From NCBI GenBank assembly GCA_013423325.1, contig BLJB01000177.1, positions 1 to 64,000 of the forward strand: a DNA stretch of 64,000 nt, in the 5' to 3' direction. Made by a program: the position numbers and the translations under genes. The notes beneath the pieces are model-generated. The model saw only the letters and a list, made by a program, of their open reading frames with translations, was not told the origin of the DNA and made no database searches. Source of the DNA: Usnea hakonensis. Lineage: Eukaryota > Ascomycota > Lecanoromycetes > Lecanorales > Parmeliaceae. Position 1 is the stretch's first letter, and the number at the start of each line of letters is the position of its first letter. Shown here in pieces: positions 35,088 through 46,871 of the stretch.

Positions 35088-35946
35088 TGCTGCGATGGTT
35101 GTGGTGTATAGGGAAGACGGCCAGTAATAACGGTGTAAAGATCAATGTCAATGAAAGCAAAGCAGTATCTATATGATGTCGAGGAAGATAAAGTATGGAG
35201 CTGGATGTCTTCCTAAAATAATAAGGTAAGTTAAAGTAGTATGAGACGGTGCCCCACTATAAAGCCCCGCACTGGTGCACTTTTAAGGTACTTTACCACT
35301 TTACTAACCAGGTACCCCTGGGACCCCTTTGAATGATCATCTTTTTCAGGTAGAGTACTCTACATTTGTCTCGACATCCGGACTCGATTGGAAACTAGTA
35401 CTATGAGGTTATTGAATTCTTTCCTCAGCCATAAAAGTTGTTGATGTCGTGATAGAGACGTTGGCTGGTACTCTACTGAGGCACCTGTGGCCGCCTTTTA
35501 AGTGATTGATTTGGGAATTGAGAAGTCCAACGGCGGTCGTGTGTACCTTACAGTAGCTTTCATTCGTTCAACCAAGCTTTCTGGCAAAACTAGCTCTTCT
35601 CCGTTGGCCAAATAGCATGTCGAGTATCACGCTAGGTACTTTACTGAGATACAATAGGGTATCCTCACTTGGCATCCTACGGTCTACCTTAAGTTCTTTA
35701 CCCAACGACCCTCAAATTGTAGTGCCTTACTTGGGTATGCATGCTTGGCACGATATATTTGGTCTTTGCCTTTTTCGCATTCATCTTGATCGCCGATCAT
35801 GACCAAGCATCTATGATGATGTGGGTCTCTGCCCATCATTTGCCCCTTATCAAGTAAGACCAGCTTCTCAAACGACACGCTCAATACGCCTGATCACTGA
35901 TCAGATGCTTTCATCGTCTCTCATTTTCATTTCTTCCTTGGCCCTC
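35088..35946. other. PGI1 upstream region, GTAC-rich
   Basis: The 859 bp lie between the PGI1 start and the SCH9 stop. The part at about 35217-35345 contains repeated AAGGTACTTTA-like words and CT-rich stretches, as in other intergenic regions here. I see only short chance ORFs. Confidence 0.4.
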
Positions 35947-38120
35947 TCAACCGGTAACACTTCCAAACGAAGGATCCTTTACACTGCCTCCAGCATCACC
36001 AAGGCCAGCAACAGGACGATTATAGGACCAGCCTGTAAATTGCTGTTGCATCGTCTGTGACAGTATTGGTCCCTCGACGTAAGAATCCGTGGGCGCCTCT
36101 TGGGTAAATTCTCGATCAAAATTCGCAGTGTCCAGCGCATCGGTCTGTTACAATTAGTGTGCTATACAATAAGGCCAATAAGACCAATAGGACACCTACC
36201 ACATTGGGCTTGAAGGTTGGATCGTATCTTCGCTGCAACAGCTTCCTCCAATCGATAGCGTTGAAGAAAGGGTGAGCTTTGATCTCAGACGGGCCCTTGG
36301 CCCCAAGCCTATGCTCCGGTCTACGATCGAGAAGCTGTATCAAGAGATCCTTTGCCGGCAGCGGTACGATATCTGTGCCTGGGAAGTGAAGAGGTTCTGA
36401 TAGTATCTTCCGATACATCTCGTTGGTGTTTTCATCATAGTACGGAGGTAGGCCCGTCAACATTTCATAGAGAAGTACACCAAGGGTCCACCAATCTACT
36501 GACTTGTCGTAACCTTGACCAAGGAGAAGTTCTGGCGCCAGGTACTCAGGAGTACCGCAGAAAGCTGCCACGCGCATCAGAATATGTTCTCGCGAATATT
36601 CGATATTGGGAGCTTACTATTCGTTCGATCCTCGTCCTTCATGTCCATCTTGCAAAGTCCAAAATCGCATAAAGCGATGTGCCCAGAATAATCGAGGAGA
36701 ATGTTTTCTGGTTTCAAATCCCGGTAGACAACATTGAAGCCGTGTAGACATTCCAAGGCGCAAAGGAGTTCAGCTGTATAGAACCTTGCTCGATTGACGT
36801 CGAAGCGTTGCTCGCGCTGCAGGTGATGGAAAAGCTCTCCACCATTGACAAAGGCCAACACGAGGTAGAGCTTTTCAGGCGATTGGAATGAAAACTTGAG
36901 GGGAACAATAAAAGGATTATTGATTTGGGCCAAGACTGAGCGCTCGGCAAGCGTGTGTGAAACCTCAGATCTGGAGATGATGTGGGCCTTGCGGATTGTT
37001 TTGAGAGCATAGATTCGATGTGTATCGTTTTTCCTATCACTGCGTTAGCGAAAAATCCGTTACGCTCAATTTGGGTCTCAGTTGCACGTACCGAACTTGC
37101 ATCACTTTGCCGAAGCTACCCTTTCCAACGACCTTCAAAAGCTCAAAGTTATCAATCGTCAAAGTTTTGTGCCGGTTCTCAACGAATACAACGCCAATCT
37201 TCAGCGATCCCGTTCCAAAAGCAACATCCAGCCATTCATTGCCCACTTGTCCCATTTGTCGCTCCTGTTGATTGAATGCAGCCATTCCACGCTCCCGATC
37301 TTTCTTACTAGCTTTGGGGTCCTCTACGTACTGCTTGATCTCCTCAAATCGTGGGTTGACGCGAACTATACCCAAGAAAATATCTTCGCTCCTCCCTGCA
37401 CCTGCTCTTGCGTTGGGATTTCGGAGATATATTTGCGCTGTTAATTCCGTGGCCCGAGAGACATCGAACTTGTAGGAGGTGTTTTCTCCAGGCCAGTATG
37501 GATTCTGTGGGCTTCCAGATACAGCATCCACAAATACTTGAACCTTGTCAAAATCGAGGAGAGCGTACGGGAGGTACCGTGAGGAGTAGCGACCGTGGAT
37601 GGTAGGAGCCGCGTTGATGCCTCCGCCTGAAGAATTACGAGCATTTTGAGCGTAGGATCCAGCTATTCCGCCAGGAGTACGTGACATTGAGGAGTCCCCA
37701 CGCACCGATCCAGCAACAGAGAAACCATTTGATGCCGAATTCTGGTATTGTGGGTTATACTGTTGTTGGTAATGAGGCGGCAATGAGAAGTCTTTGCCTT
37801 CATGAAGGGTTACAACAAGAATACCCGGTTTCAATGGTGCTTCAGGTGGAGAGATCATGGCCTCAGACGCAGCTAGCGAAGGTGAGCAAAGGTAAGAGCA
37901 GGAAGGAAATTGATTATTACCGATATCATTACTGCTGGTTGTACTTAGCTTGTCTTCCACAGGCTCAACTGAGTCTGCTTTTATTGTCGAAGTAGAGGTC
38001 GACCGGCCCCCAAGGGAATTCTTCAAAGGACCCAGATGGGTGTCCTTGAATTCTATGGAACGTTAGTCACAGATGGTTGAAAGTGCCGCAAAGCTCACTC
38101 TTAGTCAGGTTCCAAGACAT
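35947..38120 (-). CDS. SCH9: SCH9-type AGC protein kinase with C2-like domain
   Basis: Sch9 is the S6K/Akt-like AGC kinase downstream of TORC1 that controls growth, stress and lifespan. Exons 38099-38120, 37092-38052, 36618-37033, 36200-36564 and 35947-36144 give 653 aa. The first exon (MSWNLTK) is 22 nt. A C2-like region lies at about 60-290 (GILVVTLHEGKDFSL, LLDFDKVQVFVDA, GIVRVNPRF). The kinase has VVGKGSFGKVMQV, ALKTIRKAH, VVYRDLKPENILLDY and CDFGLCKMD. The activation loop is TFCGTPEYLAPELL and the catalytic domain ends HPFFNAIDWRKLLQR. The C-terminal AGC tail includes NFDREFTQEAPTDS and a hydrophobic-motif-like QQFTGWSY. An in-frame 48-nt intron-like segment (37873-37920) may be removed, leaving NDIAASEAMISPPEAP and shortening the protein by 16 residues. 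Confidence 0.95.
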
Positions 38121-38942
38121 GGTAGTAGTTGTGGGAGGGTTGGTCCAGGCTGAAGGAAGCGGATTTGTGATGAATGGTGGAGCGTTGTGTGGTTGGAAAG
38201 GCTGTCACGAACTCACGGTTACTTCTTCAACCGAGCAGATGGCAAATATACGATGAACAGACGGGCAGATATAGTGCGAGGGATCAGTGATGAGGTATCT
38301 GATCCTCCCTCTAGACCATGGTGAAATTTAAGTGGGGGGTGTTTTTAACAACTAAAGCAGGTAAGTATCGGTCAACAAAGTAAAGGGAAGGGTACCCCTA
38401 CAGCGATCTCCATGACATTGCGGAGGATCGCTTATACCTACTTTAGAGTTTACCTACGTAAAGAGCTAAAAGACTAGGGGCGGTTGATGCCGACATTAGG
38501 GCCTTTTCAAGACAACCTCAATCTATCTCATGCATGATGTATTTAGACCGTGAAGCACTTGAGTGTTGCACCTTTTTCAAGAGTCCATCATCGTCCTCTT
38601 CTCCTTCTTCCAATAAGTCTCACCATCTCTTCAAAAGTACCAAATCGTTCTCACCATTCCCAAATTGATTGCCAAAGACGTCACCTTATATGCACCTGGC
38701 TACTTAGAGCTTAGCAATCAATCCCACTCCCAGCAAACTTGACAGGTACAGTGGTATTTGTTCATGGAATAGCAAGAAACGATAATAAGCAGGACAGTCT
38801 CTGACGCCAGATATTTAAGAGAGCACAATTACATCTTTATCAGTGGACTTGATGTGAGAAAGGCCAGCGCATTCAACACAGCGTCTGTCTCAACACTTTG
38901 CTTAGTAACACCGACGCAAGAGAACTTTTCTATAAATGCGCA
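38121..38942. promoter_or_regulatory. Divergent region between SCH9 and ADA2
   Basis: The 822-bp spacer separates divergent starts. Around 38360-38470 it has GTAC/TACC-type words and a small imperfect hairpin (AGCGATC-TCC at 38402-38411 against 38422-38432). A pyrimidine-rich block (about 38590-38640) lies toward ADA2. No gene was found. Confidence 0.45.
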
Positions 38943-40659
38943 ATGGGGGTAATACGGAAGAAGACGATATCTCGTGGGACTGAGGGTGGACTTAAATACA
39001 TTTGCGACTTTTGCTCAGCCGATATCACTGCCACTGTAGGCTTTTACCCTTCTATTCTCTGCGCATTGTCAATGAGGCCAAGAAACTAATGGGATGATAG
39101 GTACGCATACGCTGTCACATTTGCAGTGACTATGATCTATGCGTGCAATGCTTCAAAGATGGATCGAAGTCTCGTGACCATGACCCTGCGACTCATGAGT
39201 TCCTGGTGATCGAACAACATTCAATTCCCATCTACGATAAGGAGTGGGGCGCTGATGAAGAGCTTTGCCTCTTGGAAGGGGCAGAGGTGTACGGACTTGG
39301 TTCCTGGGCCGACATCGCTGATCACATAGGGGGCTATCGGACCAAGGACGAAGTTCGCGACCACTATATCAAGACCTATGTCAACAGTTCGAGATTTCCC
39401 TTGCCAGAGAATGCGGATCCGAATGATAGGTCATTGTCAGAGGAGGTACCGCGCGAGATGTTTCAAGCTCGCAAGAAGCGGCGGATAGAAGAACGAAGAG
39501 AAGAAGCCAAAACTGCTCCACCGGCCGCACCTAAGCAGAAGCCTACTGCAAGTGTTCCTGCATGCCACGAAGTCGCCGGCTACATGCCGGGTCGTCTCGA
39601 GTTCGAAACAGAATTTGCCAATGAGGCCGAAGAAGCAGTTCAGCACATGCAATTTGATCCTGGTGATGGACTGAATCCGCGGAACGGCGAAATTGAACCC
39701 GAAATGGAATTGAAATTGGTCGTGATGGACATATACAATTCTCGTCTAACCTCGCGAGCCGACCGGAAAAAAGTTATATTCGAACACAATTTACTGGAAT
39801 ACAAGAAAAGTGTCGCACTTGACAAAAAGAAGACGAAAGAGGAGATAGCGCTTGCTAACAAGGCTAAGCCTTTCGCGCGAATGATGAATCACGCCGACTT
39901 CGAGGCTTTCACGTCGCACCTCGAGTTTGAACACAACCTTCGTCAGGCCATTGCCCAGCTACAGGACTGGCGCCAAATGTGCATCGGCGACCTCAAAACG
40001 GGTGAAAAGTACGAGCAAGAAAAGCAAGCGCGTGCTGCACGTCCAGCCCCTACAGGCGCGTTCGACCGGCAAGCAGGTGTACGTCCAGAAAAGAAAAGCG
40101 AAAAAGAATCCAACGTCAAGGCTGCTGTGACTCTCGAACTTACCGCGCCAGAACTACCAGAGCGCCTCAAGCCAATACCCGCAGCCCTTGTGCCGCCTCC
40201 ATCGACAACAGCTACAACAAATGGAACTCATCCAAAAGGACCTCTCACAAATGGCACCTCTAATGCTGCGAATATTCTTCCTCCACAGCGTGAGAAGAAA
40301 ACCCGCTATTCTGTACCGCCGTTGAGTGGTACCGCTCCTTTGAAATTGACCAGTGAAAATGCGACCGATTTGCATCTGCTGACTAAAGAGGAAGCTGAGT
40401 TGTGTTCGGTCGTGCGATTGATGCCAAAACCATACTTAGTCATTAAAGAGTCTGTGCTGCGGGAAGCCATGAAGAACGGAGGTGCGTTGAAGAGGAAGAC
40501 CGTCAGGGAGCTCTGTAAGGTACGTCAAATATGCGGAGTCGATTTCGCCTCCGCTTGAAAATTTTTGCACAACTGACACTGTGGACAAAGATTGATTCTT
40601 CGAAGTGCGTGAAGCTTTTCGATTTCTTTGTGCATTCAGGCTGGATCGTGAAGGCTTGA
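38943..40659 (+). CDS. ADA2: Transcriptional adaptor Ada2 (SAGA/ADA histone acetyltransferase)
   Basis: Ada2 couples the Gcn5 acetyltransferase to nucleosomes in the SAGA and ADA complexes. Exons 38943-39035, 39101-40519 and 40591-40659 give 526 aa. The ZZ zinc finger is split by the first intron: [12 protein letters not shown] joins [18 protein letters not shown]. It is followed by [13 protein letters not shown]. The SANT domain is about residues 75-125 ([20 protein letters not shown] and [10 protein letters not shown]). The middle region has [29 protein letters not shown] and [13 protein letters not shown]. The C-terminal SWIRM domain spans about 440-526 ([17 protein letters not shown], ending [13 protein letters not shown]). 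Another possible HAT-complex subunit (AHC1-like) lies 8 kb away, probably by chance. Confidence 0.96.
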
Positions 40660-41054
40660 TGTGTCATTTCTCGGGCATGAGACTTTTACAATCTCGTGAA
40701 TGCGGTAAATGTCTCCTGGTCACACACATCGAATGCAATTTCCATAGACTTTCTAGAAATGTGGACATAGGTTTTGGTCAATTCCTGCTCTCAAGGCCAT
40801 GCTACAATTGCATAATAGCACTGCTACAGAGGCTGTCGCTCAAATCACAAAGCGAAAGGCGCATGCGCAAATGGCATCCAACCACTCAGCCTGGAAAATT
40901 GAACTTCTACGATTGGAATCACAAGAACGATGCACTAGGGAAGGTTTTTCTTCCTTCGATATTGACCGAGTACTCGAAGATTCCGTCTTCGGTCGCAACA
41001 AACCTGGAAACTACCGTCAATGCAATTCCCCTTTAGGAAGAGATGAAGCGGAAC
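40660..41054. other. Convergent intergenic region
   Basis: The 395 bp lie between the ADA2 and DUF2415 gene stop codons. Plus ORFs here are short chance frames. No repeat was found. Confidence 0.4.
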
Positions 41055-44009
41055 TCACAGCCTTCGGCCGTCTTCACTCCATCCGATCCCCATAGTGATT
41101 ATACCGTTCATCCTGCCAGAGATTCTCCGATACCTTCTCAATAGCAACTCGCGACCAATTTCATCATATAAGACGTCAGCTCTGCTATACGCTGCTCTCA
41201 TCTGTCTCAATGATCGTGGATTATCTCTGGCTCGATCCCTTTGAGCCTCTGCTGTATCTGCGTCTTCGACCGTCATTTGCTCTCTGGCGGGGTCTAAAAC
41301 CGCTGGCTGTATCGCCGTGGCTTGTTCGCGGCTTCCTGGATTTCTCGATTGTAGGCTGCGCAGTGAGCTAGGTGGAATGTTGGCAGTAGACATGGCATCA
41401 GAGATGGTTTGCCAAGGATCGGCGGGATTGAAAGGGGTACTAGTGACAACTGTGTCGCTTGTGCTGGCAGAAAGGCGAGAAGGGGAAGCAGAGAGAGTCG
41501 GAGTGGCCGTACCAGCTATAAGATTCGAGGGATGAGGTGATGAGGTTTCAGAAGTTGAATTCGAATTAGACATGACGATCGAGTTACGGCGATGCGGTGA
41601 ACGGTCGTTCAGACGATGTCTCTCCCGTTGGCGCATAAACTCATGGATGCTTGCTGTTGAACGATTGTGGGGGTTAGATGAAGGAGAGGGGATGCCACTC
41701 CAATCACGAGATTCTGTCCATCTAGTAGTTGGTGGAATGTAATTCACGCTTGCGGAAAGGGATGGACTGTTGCCAGAAGAAACAGAATGACTTCCTTGTA
41801 GGCGTCGCAGGCCAATGGAGTCAATCAGCTGCCGCTCCCGGGATGCTTCTGATGCTGCAGCGTCACGTTCAACTCTCCTTCGTTCAGCAGCAAGCTCCAC
41901 GTTGTTCGCCGTGCGGATAACAGCAGCGAGCTGATCCTGCGCTTCCAAGGCTTCCCTGTGCCTTTCCACAAATCTGCGTTCGATCTCCAGCTGCCGCTGC
42001 TCAGATGTATTGTCGTACTCTTCTACTTCTGCTCTTGTGAAACCTGGGGAGTCGGTATGTAGGTCAATTGTTTGCCTTGATTGAAATGCGTTGCGTATGT
42101 CTACCACGCATACATGGCCTTGATCCTCAGACTGATTGTTCGTGAAGTCAGCTTCATCTCTAAAAGGAGATTTCAGATTTATCAGTCGAAATGTGGGACC
42201 AATGTGGAACACGTTTAACAGCGGAAGTTGCGTTACAAGATCGAAAGGACGTCCTCTAAAAGTGTACTTACCCTAAAATCCCCATGTCAGCGTATCTCTT
42301 CTAGTATATTTCGAATTACGAAACTTAATTCCCCACTCTTTGAACCCCTAGGCATGTCTTACTACTCAGAGTATATCACAAATCATGGACTTTGCTTGAA
42401 GATAGTAACTTACCAAGCTAGGAGATCCCACGGACTAGGAGAGAAACTCATGGATCGGACAGCCCCTGTATGGATGGGGAACATAGAAGGTCGAGAGGAC
42501 CTTAGTACATCGAGTACGGCGTCATCAGCATCCATATCATCATGGATCAAGGCTGTATCGAAGATCGTGATAATACCGTTTTGGGAAGCGACCGCGCAAA
42601 TACCTAGCGCAGATTTCATGATCAGCACCTCGGAGCAAGAAGAGATCTAACTTGCGAGAAATGTATAAATTTGGTGACGTGATACATGCACCACCCCCTA
42701 ATACTAGTACCGTTGATGGCGGAGGCCTAATTTATTCAAGATCCAGGGCACCGAAAGAGAGTAGGAGCGAGTGTATTGAAGCACTCCACATTGTGCCCGA
42801 CCCGGAAACCGCACCCAAATATGAGAGGAGTGTCGAAGTATCAAAAGGGGGCGTACATGTATCATTTCTTTGGATTTGGGTTCAAACCAAGAGCAAAAGA
42901 TGAGAATATACGTACGACCAGATGGAGAGAATGCAGTACAGAAGCTATAGCGCTTTCTCAATCAGCATTCGTCTTCTCGAGCAGACTATCGAGAATAAGA
43001 CGATTTTAAAGGGGTACAAGGAGCTTTGTGCTTCTAGAACTTCATCTCGCAAAACGTAAAGTAGTCAGTGTTAGGGAGAAAGGGATCCGAAAATATGCTT
43101 GCCATGGGTCCTTTGACTCTGCAACGCTCAATTTGAGCCCCGCAAATTCATGCCACTCATATCTTGCGAAGGGCGATGCACCAACACTTAAAGCGGTAGG
43201 TGGCCGTATTCTTCTGCAAAAAAATGCTGTATGTTGATTTCCCACAGCCAGGAGAAGCTTCCCATCCGGTGATATTGAAGCATGATTCATTGCAACCGGA
43301 AATTCGAGCGTTTCAAGCAGACGGGCCTGTGTCAGCGAGAAGATCCGTATGCTTTGGTCATTGTTTCTGAGCACAGGACATTAATTATCTTTCTCAAAGA
43401 GCAAAGTCAGCACAGCTTACGCCAATACAGCCACGACTTCATCCTGAAAGCCGTTCTTCTCACCCCGAAAAAGATGAATTGTGATTGAATTAACAATATC
43501 AGTTCCAAGTTCATGGGTCTGCAAGTCATACGAAGTCCCCCAGGAAGGTCGAGGCCATTGCAGAAGTGCATTTGGATTGCTTAAGGTACGTCTAGATTCG
43601 GGGTCCAGGTCCAGGGGCAACAGTTCATCCACTTCAGCATGCTGCCCGAAGGCTCTGGTCGGCGCATCGCTGTTCTCGTTGATCCTGATGAAAGCACATC
43701 GCCCGTTTTCGCGGCCGCCAACGCAAATCCAACCATAGGCGGCATCAAAACAGACTGGTTGCCAAGGTAAACTCTTAATCAGCTTTCTTTTCCGAGTAGA
43801 GACTTGTAAGCCGTAAATCTCATGTTCAGAGGCATAGTAGATGATGTTGGGTTCTTTGGTGCTTATAAAATTCTTGAGCTGATTATGCCTAAATGTATCA
43901 CACGGTCAGGGAACGATCAATGGAGTACAGTAACAGAGCAATCGTACTGTTGGGGAATTTTGAGAGGGTAGAATTGCCCAGAGGAAGGATGGATGTAGTC
44001 AACTGTCAT
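41055..44009 (-). CDS. WD-repeat protein with DUF2415-type segment
   Basis: This is a fungal WD40-like protein whose function I do not know; the DUF2415 name is from memory. Exon 1 is 43948-44009 (MTVDYIHPSSGQFYPLKIPQ), exon 2 is 43421-43888 and exon 3 starts at 43366. Propeller-like strands include NIIYYASEHEIYGLQVS, AYGWICVGGRENGRCAFIRI and NHASISPDGKLLLAVG. The region 42917-43042 has an unresolved junction before FCTAFSPSGR. The next clear exon, 42414-42603, carries ICAVASQNGIITIFDTALI and SMSFSPSPWDLLAW. To continue to EDQGHVCVVDIRNAFQSRQT (exon 41055-42131) a single G at 42272 must be included as its own exon (see findings). The C-terminal part is disordered, with a coiled coil (about 40-110 residues into the last exon), and ends near ITMGIGWSEDGRRL. 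Confidence 0.75.
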
Positions 44010-44228
44010 TATGTGGCTACGAGGAATCTGTGTATTGCCTCAACATTTGAAGGGTCGTGAGGTCCTGCGGGTAGGGCTGATCAACTCTACTACAAACTTT
44101 TGCCGCCTCTATTTGAAAAAATTTCCAGACTATTCTTTCGACACCCTTTTACTTAATACCCCTTGTCAGATTTTCTAGGTGCAGACATCCTGATTCCTTC
44201 ACAGTCGGTCGCTGATAGATTGTAAAAC

Positions 44229-46445
44229 ATGCTGTCGTCGAGGGTGGCCAGATCGGTAAGATACCCCCGGGAACGCAGTGCTTCGCTCGCAAGCTTACCA
44301 CTGGACCTTCAGCTGGCTCGCACGACCTCCTCGTTCTCACGATATCCAGTCCCCCGCTCACCTCTAGCTTCTTCGTTTATTCGATGCGAGTCCTCAAGTA
44401 GCGAAGGCAAGGTTAAGGGCCAAGTGATCGGTATTGATCTTGGTAGGCACGAAGACCTTCCAAGCCTACATTTGACTGTCCGCTAAGGTCAAAACATAGG
44501 CACAACCAATTCGGCGGTCGCTGTTCTGGAAGGCAAAACACCCCGAATAATAGAGAACGCTGAGGGTTAGCATTTCTTTCCATGTCGTACATCTTGGCGC
44601 AGATATACTAAACTGTGGGCTCTAGGAACCAGGACAACACCTTCTGTGGTCGCCTTTGCGCAAGATGGTGAGCGACTGGTCGGCATATCCGCCAAACGCC
44701 AGGCTGTCGTGAATCCAGAAAATACTCTCTTCGCCACCAAGCGTCTCATCGGGCGCAAATACACTGATGCCGAGTGCCAGCGAGACATCAAAGAGGTACC
44801 GTACAAGATCGTCCAGCACTCGAATGGAGACGCCTGGGTTGAGGCTCGAGGACAGAAGTATTCCCCCTCTCAAATTGGAGGATTTGTACTTCAGAAGATG
44901 AAAGAGACAGCCGAATCTTACCTCAATAAGAACATCAAAAATGGTGTCGTCACTGTCCCAGCCTATTTTAACGATTCACAGCGTCAAGCTACCAAAAATG
45001 CTGGCCAGATCGCTGGACTTGACGTCTTGCGAGTCGTAAATGAACCCACAGCTGCTGCCCTTGCATATGGGCTTGAAAAGGAAGAAGATCGTGTTATCGC
45101 AGTCTACGATCTAGGAGGCGGAACCTTTGATATTTCGATACTGGAGATCCAAAAGGGAGTATTCGAGGTCAAATCAACCAACGGGGACACTCACTTAGGC
45201 GGTGAGGACTTCGACATCAATCTCGTTCGTCACCTAGTGCAGCAATTCAAGAAGGACTCTGGTATTGATCTATCAAACGACCGAATGGCGATACAACGTA
45301 TTCGCGAGGCTGCTGAGAAAGCTAAGATCGAGCTTTCTTCGAGCCTTCAAACCGACATCAATCTTCCTTACATTACTGCGGACGCCTCGGGACCCAAGCA
45401 TATCAATTTGAAAATGTCGAGGTCCCAGCTCGAAAATCTTGTCGAACCTCTGATTGGCCGAACAATCGATCCTGTGAGAAAGGCTTTAAAAGATGCAAAC
45501 CTGCAGGCAAAGGATATTCAGGAAGTCATTCTTGTCGGAGGTATGACTCGCATGCCTAAGGTCACAGAATCAGTGAAGAGTATCTTTGGCCGGGACCCTG
45601 CCAAATCCGTGAACCCTGACGAGGCTGTTGCTATTGGTGCTGCGATTCAAGGTGCTGTCTTGGCTGGTGAGGTTATGGACGTCTTACTGCTCGATGTTAC
45701 CCCCTTATCACTCGGTATCGAGACTCTTGGCGGCGTTTTCACTCGTCTAATCAACCGGAACACCACTATACCCACGAAAAAGTCGCAAATCTTTTCCACC
45801 GCCGCAGATTTTCAGACTGCTGTTGAGATCAAGGTATACCAGGGAGAGCGTGAGCTCGTCCGTGACAACAAGTTGCTTGGAAACTTTCAACTTGTTGGTA
45901 TCCCGCCAGCCCACCGTGGTGTCCCGCAAGTCGAGGTGACATTCGACATTGACGCCGACTCCATCGTACATGTTCACGCCAAAGACAAGTCTACTAACAA
46001 AGATCAATCCATCACCATTGCATCTGGGTCTGGCCTTTCGGATTCTGAGATTCAAGGAATGGTGGACGATGCTGAAAAGTACGGAGAGCAGGACAAGGAA
46101 CGAAAGGCCGCCATTGAGGCAGCCAACCGCGCTGACGGTGTTCTGAACGATACCGAAAAGGCACTGAAAGACTTTGCAGACAAGCTCGACAAGGCCGAAG
46201 TAGACCAATTGAACGAGAAAATTGCCGCGCTCCGAGAGTTCGTTGCAAAGAACCAAAGCGGAGAGGGAAGTGCAACGGCAGCGGAGCTAAAGGAGAAGAC
46301 CGATGAGTTGCAAGTGGCAAGCTTGAACTTATTCGACAAGATGCACAAAGCACGTACAGAGGAGCAGCAAACACCACCACCGGGGGGAGAGGTTCCACCA
46401 GAGGGTCAGCAAGGTGGTGACAACGACGGCGAGAAAAAGCCGTAG
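44229..46445 (+). CDS. SSC1: Mitochondrial Hsp70 (mortalin type)
   Basis: Ssc1 is the matrix Hsp70 that drives protein import with the PAM motor and folds matrix proteins. Exons 44229-44442, 44500-44565 and 44626-46445 give 699 aa. The N terminus is a basic, Ser/Arg-rich presequence ([20 protein letters not shown]) of roughly 50 residues. ATPase motifs are [64 protein letters not shown] and [13 protein letters not shown]. The substrate-binding domain follows the [18 protein letters not shown] linker. The C-terminal tail is Pro/Gly-rich ([23 protein letters not shown]) and longer than I expect. It is divergent from the DUF2415 gene by 219 bp. Confidence 0.96.
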
Positions 46446-46871
46446 ATTATTATGTCTAAAAGCATCTCTCTTCGAACCTCTACCTTGACTGAAAGTCTCT
46501 GACCTTGCGGCATCTTCTGTATTCATACTCCCGTTCTGCTAGCGTTTCTCTCTCGCGTGGCGCCCGCAGCTTCTTCATTGGTGGTCTTCCTACGTTGACG
46601 GACACTACTGGATCTTATGGCATGGTCGAAGCACTTCTTGTAATTAGATATGTTAGTTTTAGATGGAACAAAGAAAACTCCTCTCACAACAATTAGAAGG
46701 GAATATGCCTGCATGGTGACTCGCCATACTATCCAGTGATCCATCTGATTCGCCCGAGAGTAACTCGGTAGTACTCGTACCCAATTTCAGATCACACGCA
46801 AATCAAGCCCAGATTCAAGTAGAGCATTATACAGTCAACCGTACCTTCAGCAGTACAGTCAGAAGTTCATA
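46446..46871. other. Intergenic, no gene seen
   Basis: The 426 bp lie between SSC1 and GVP36, both on the plus strand. It should hold the SSC1 3' end and the GVP36 promoter. Nothing else was seen. Confidence 0.4.

Noticed and set aside
45747..46256. 169-codon minus ORF within SSC1
   Set aside because: It is the antisense frame of conserved Hsp70 sequence and is explained by its codon bias.
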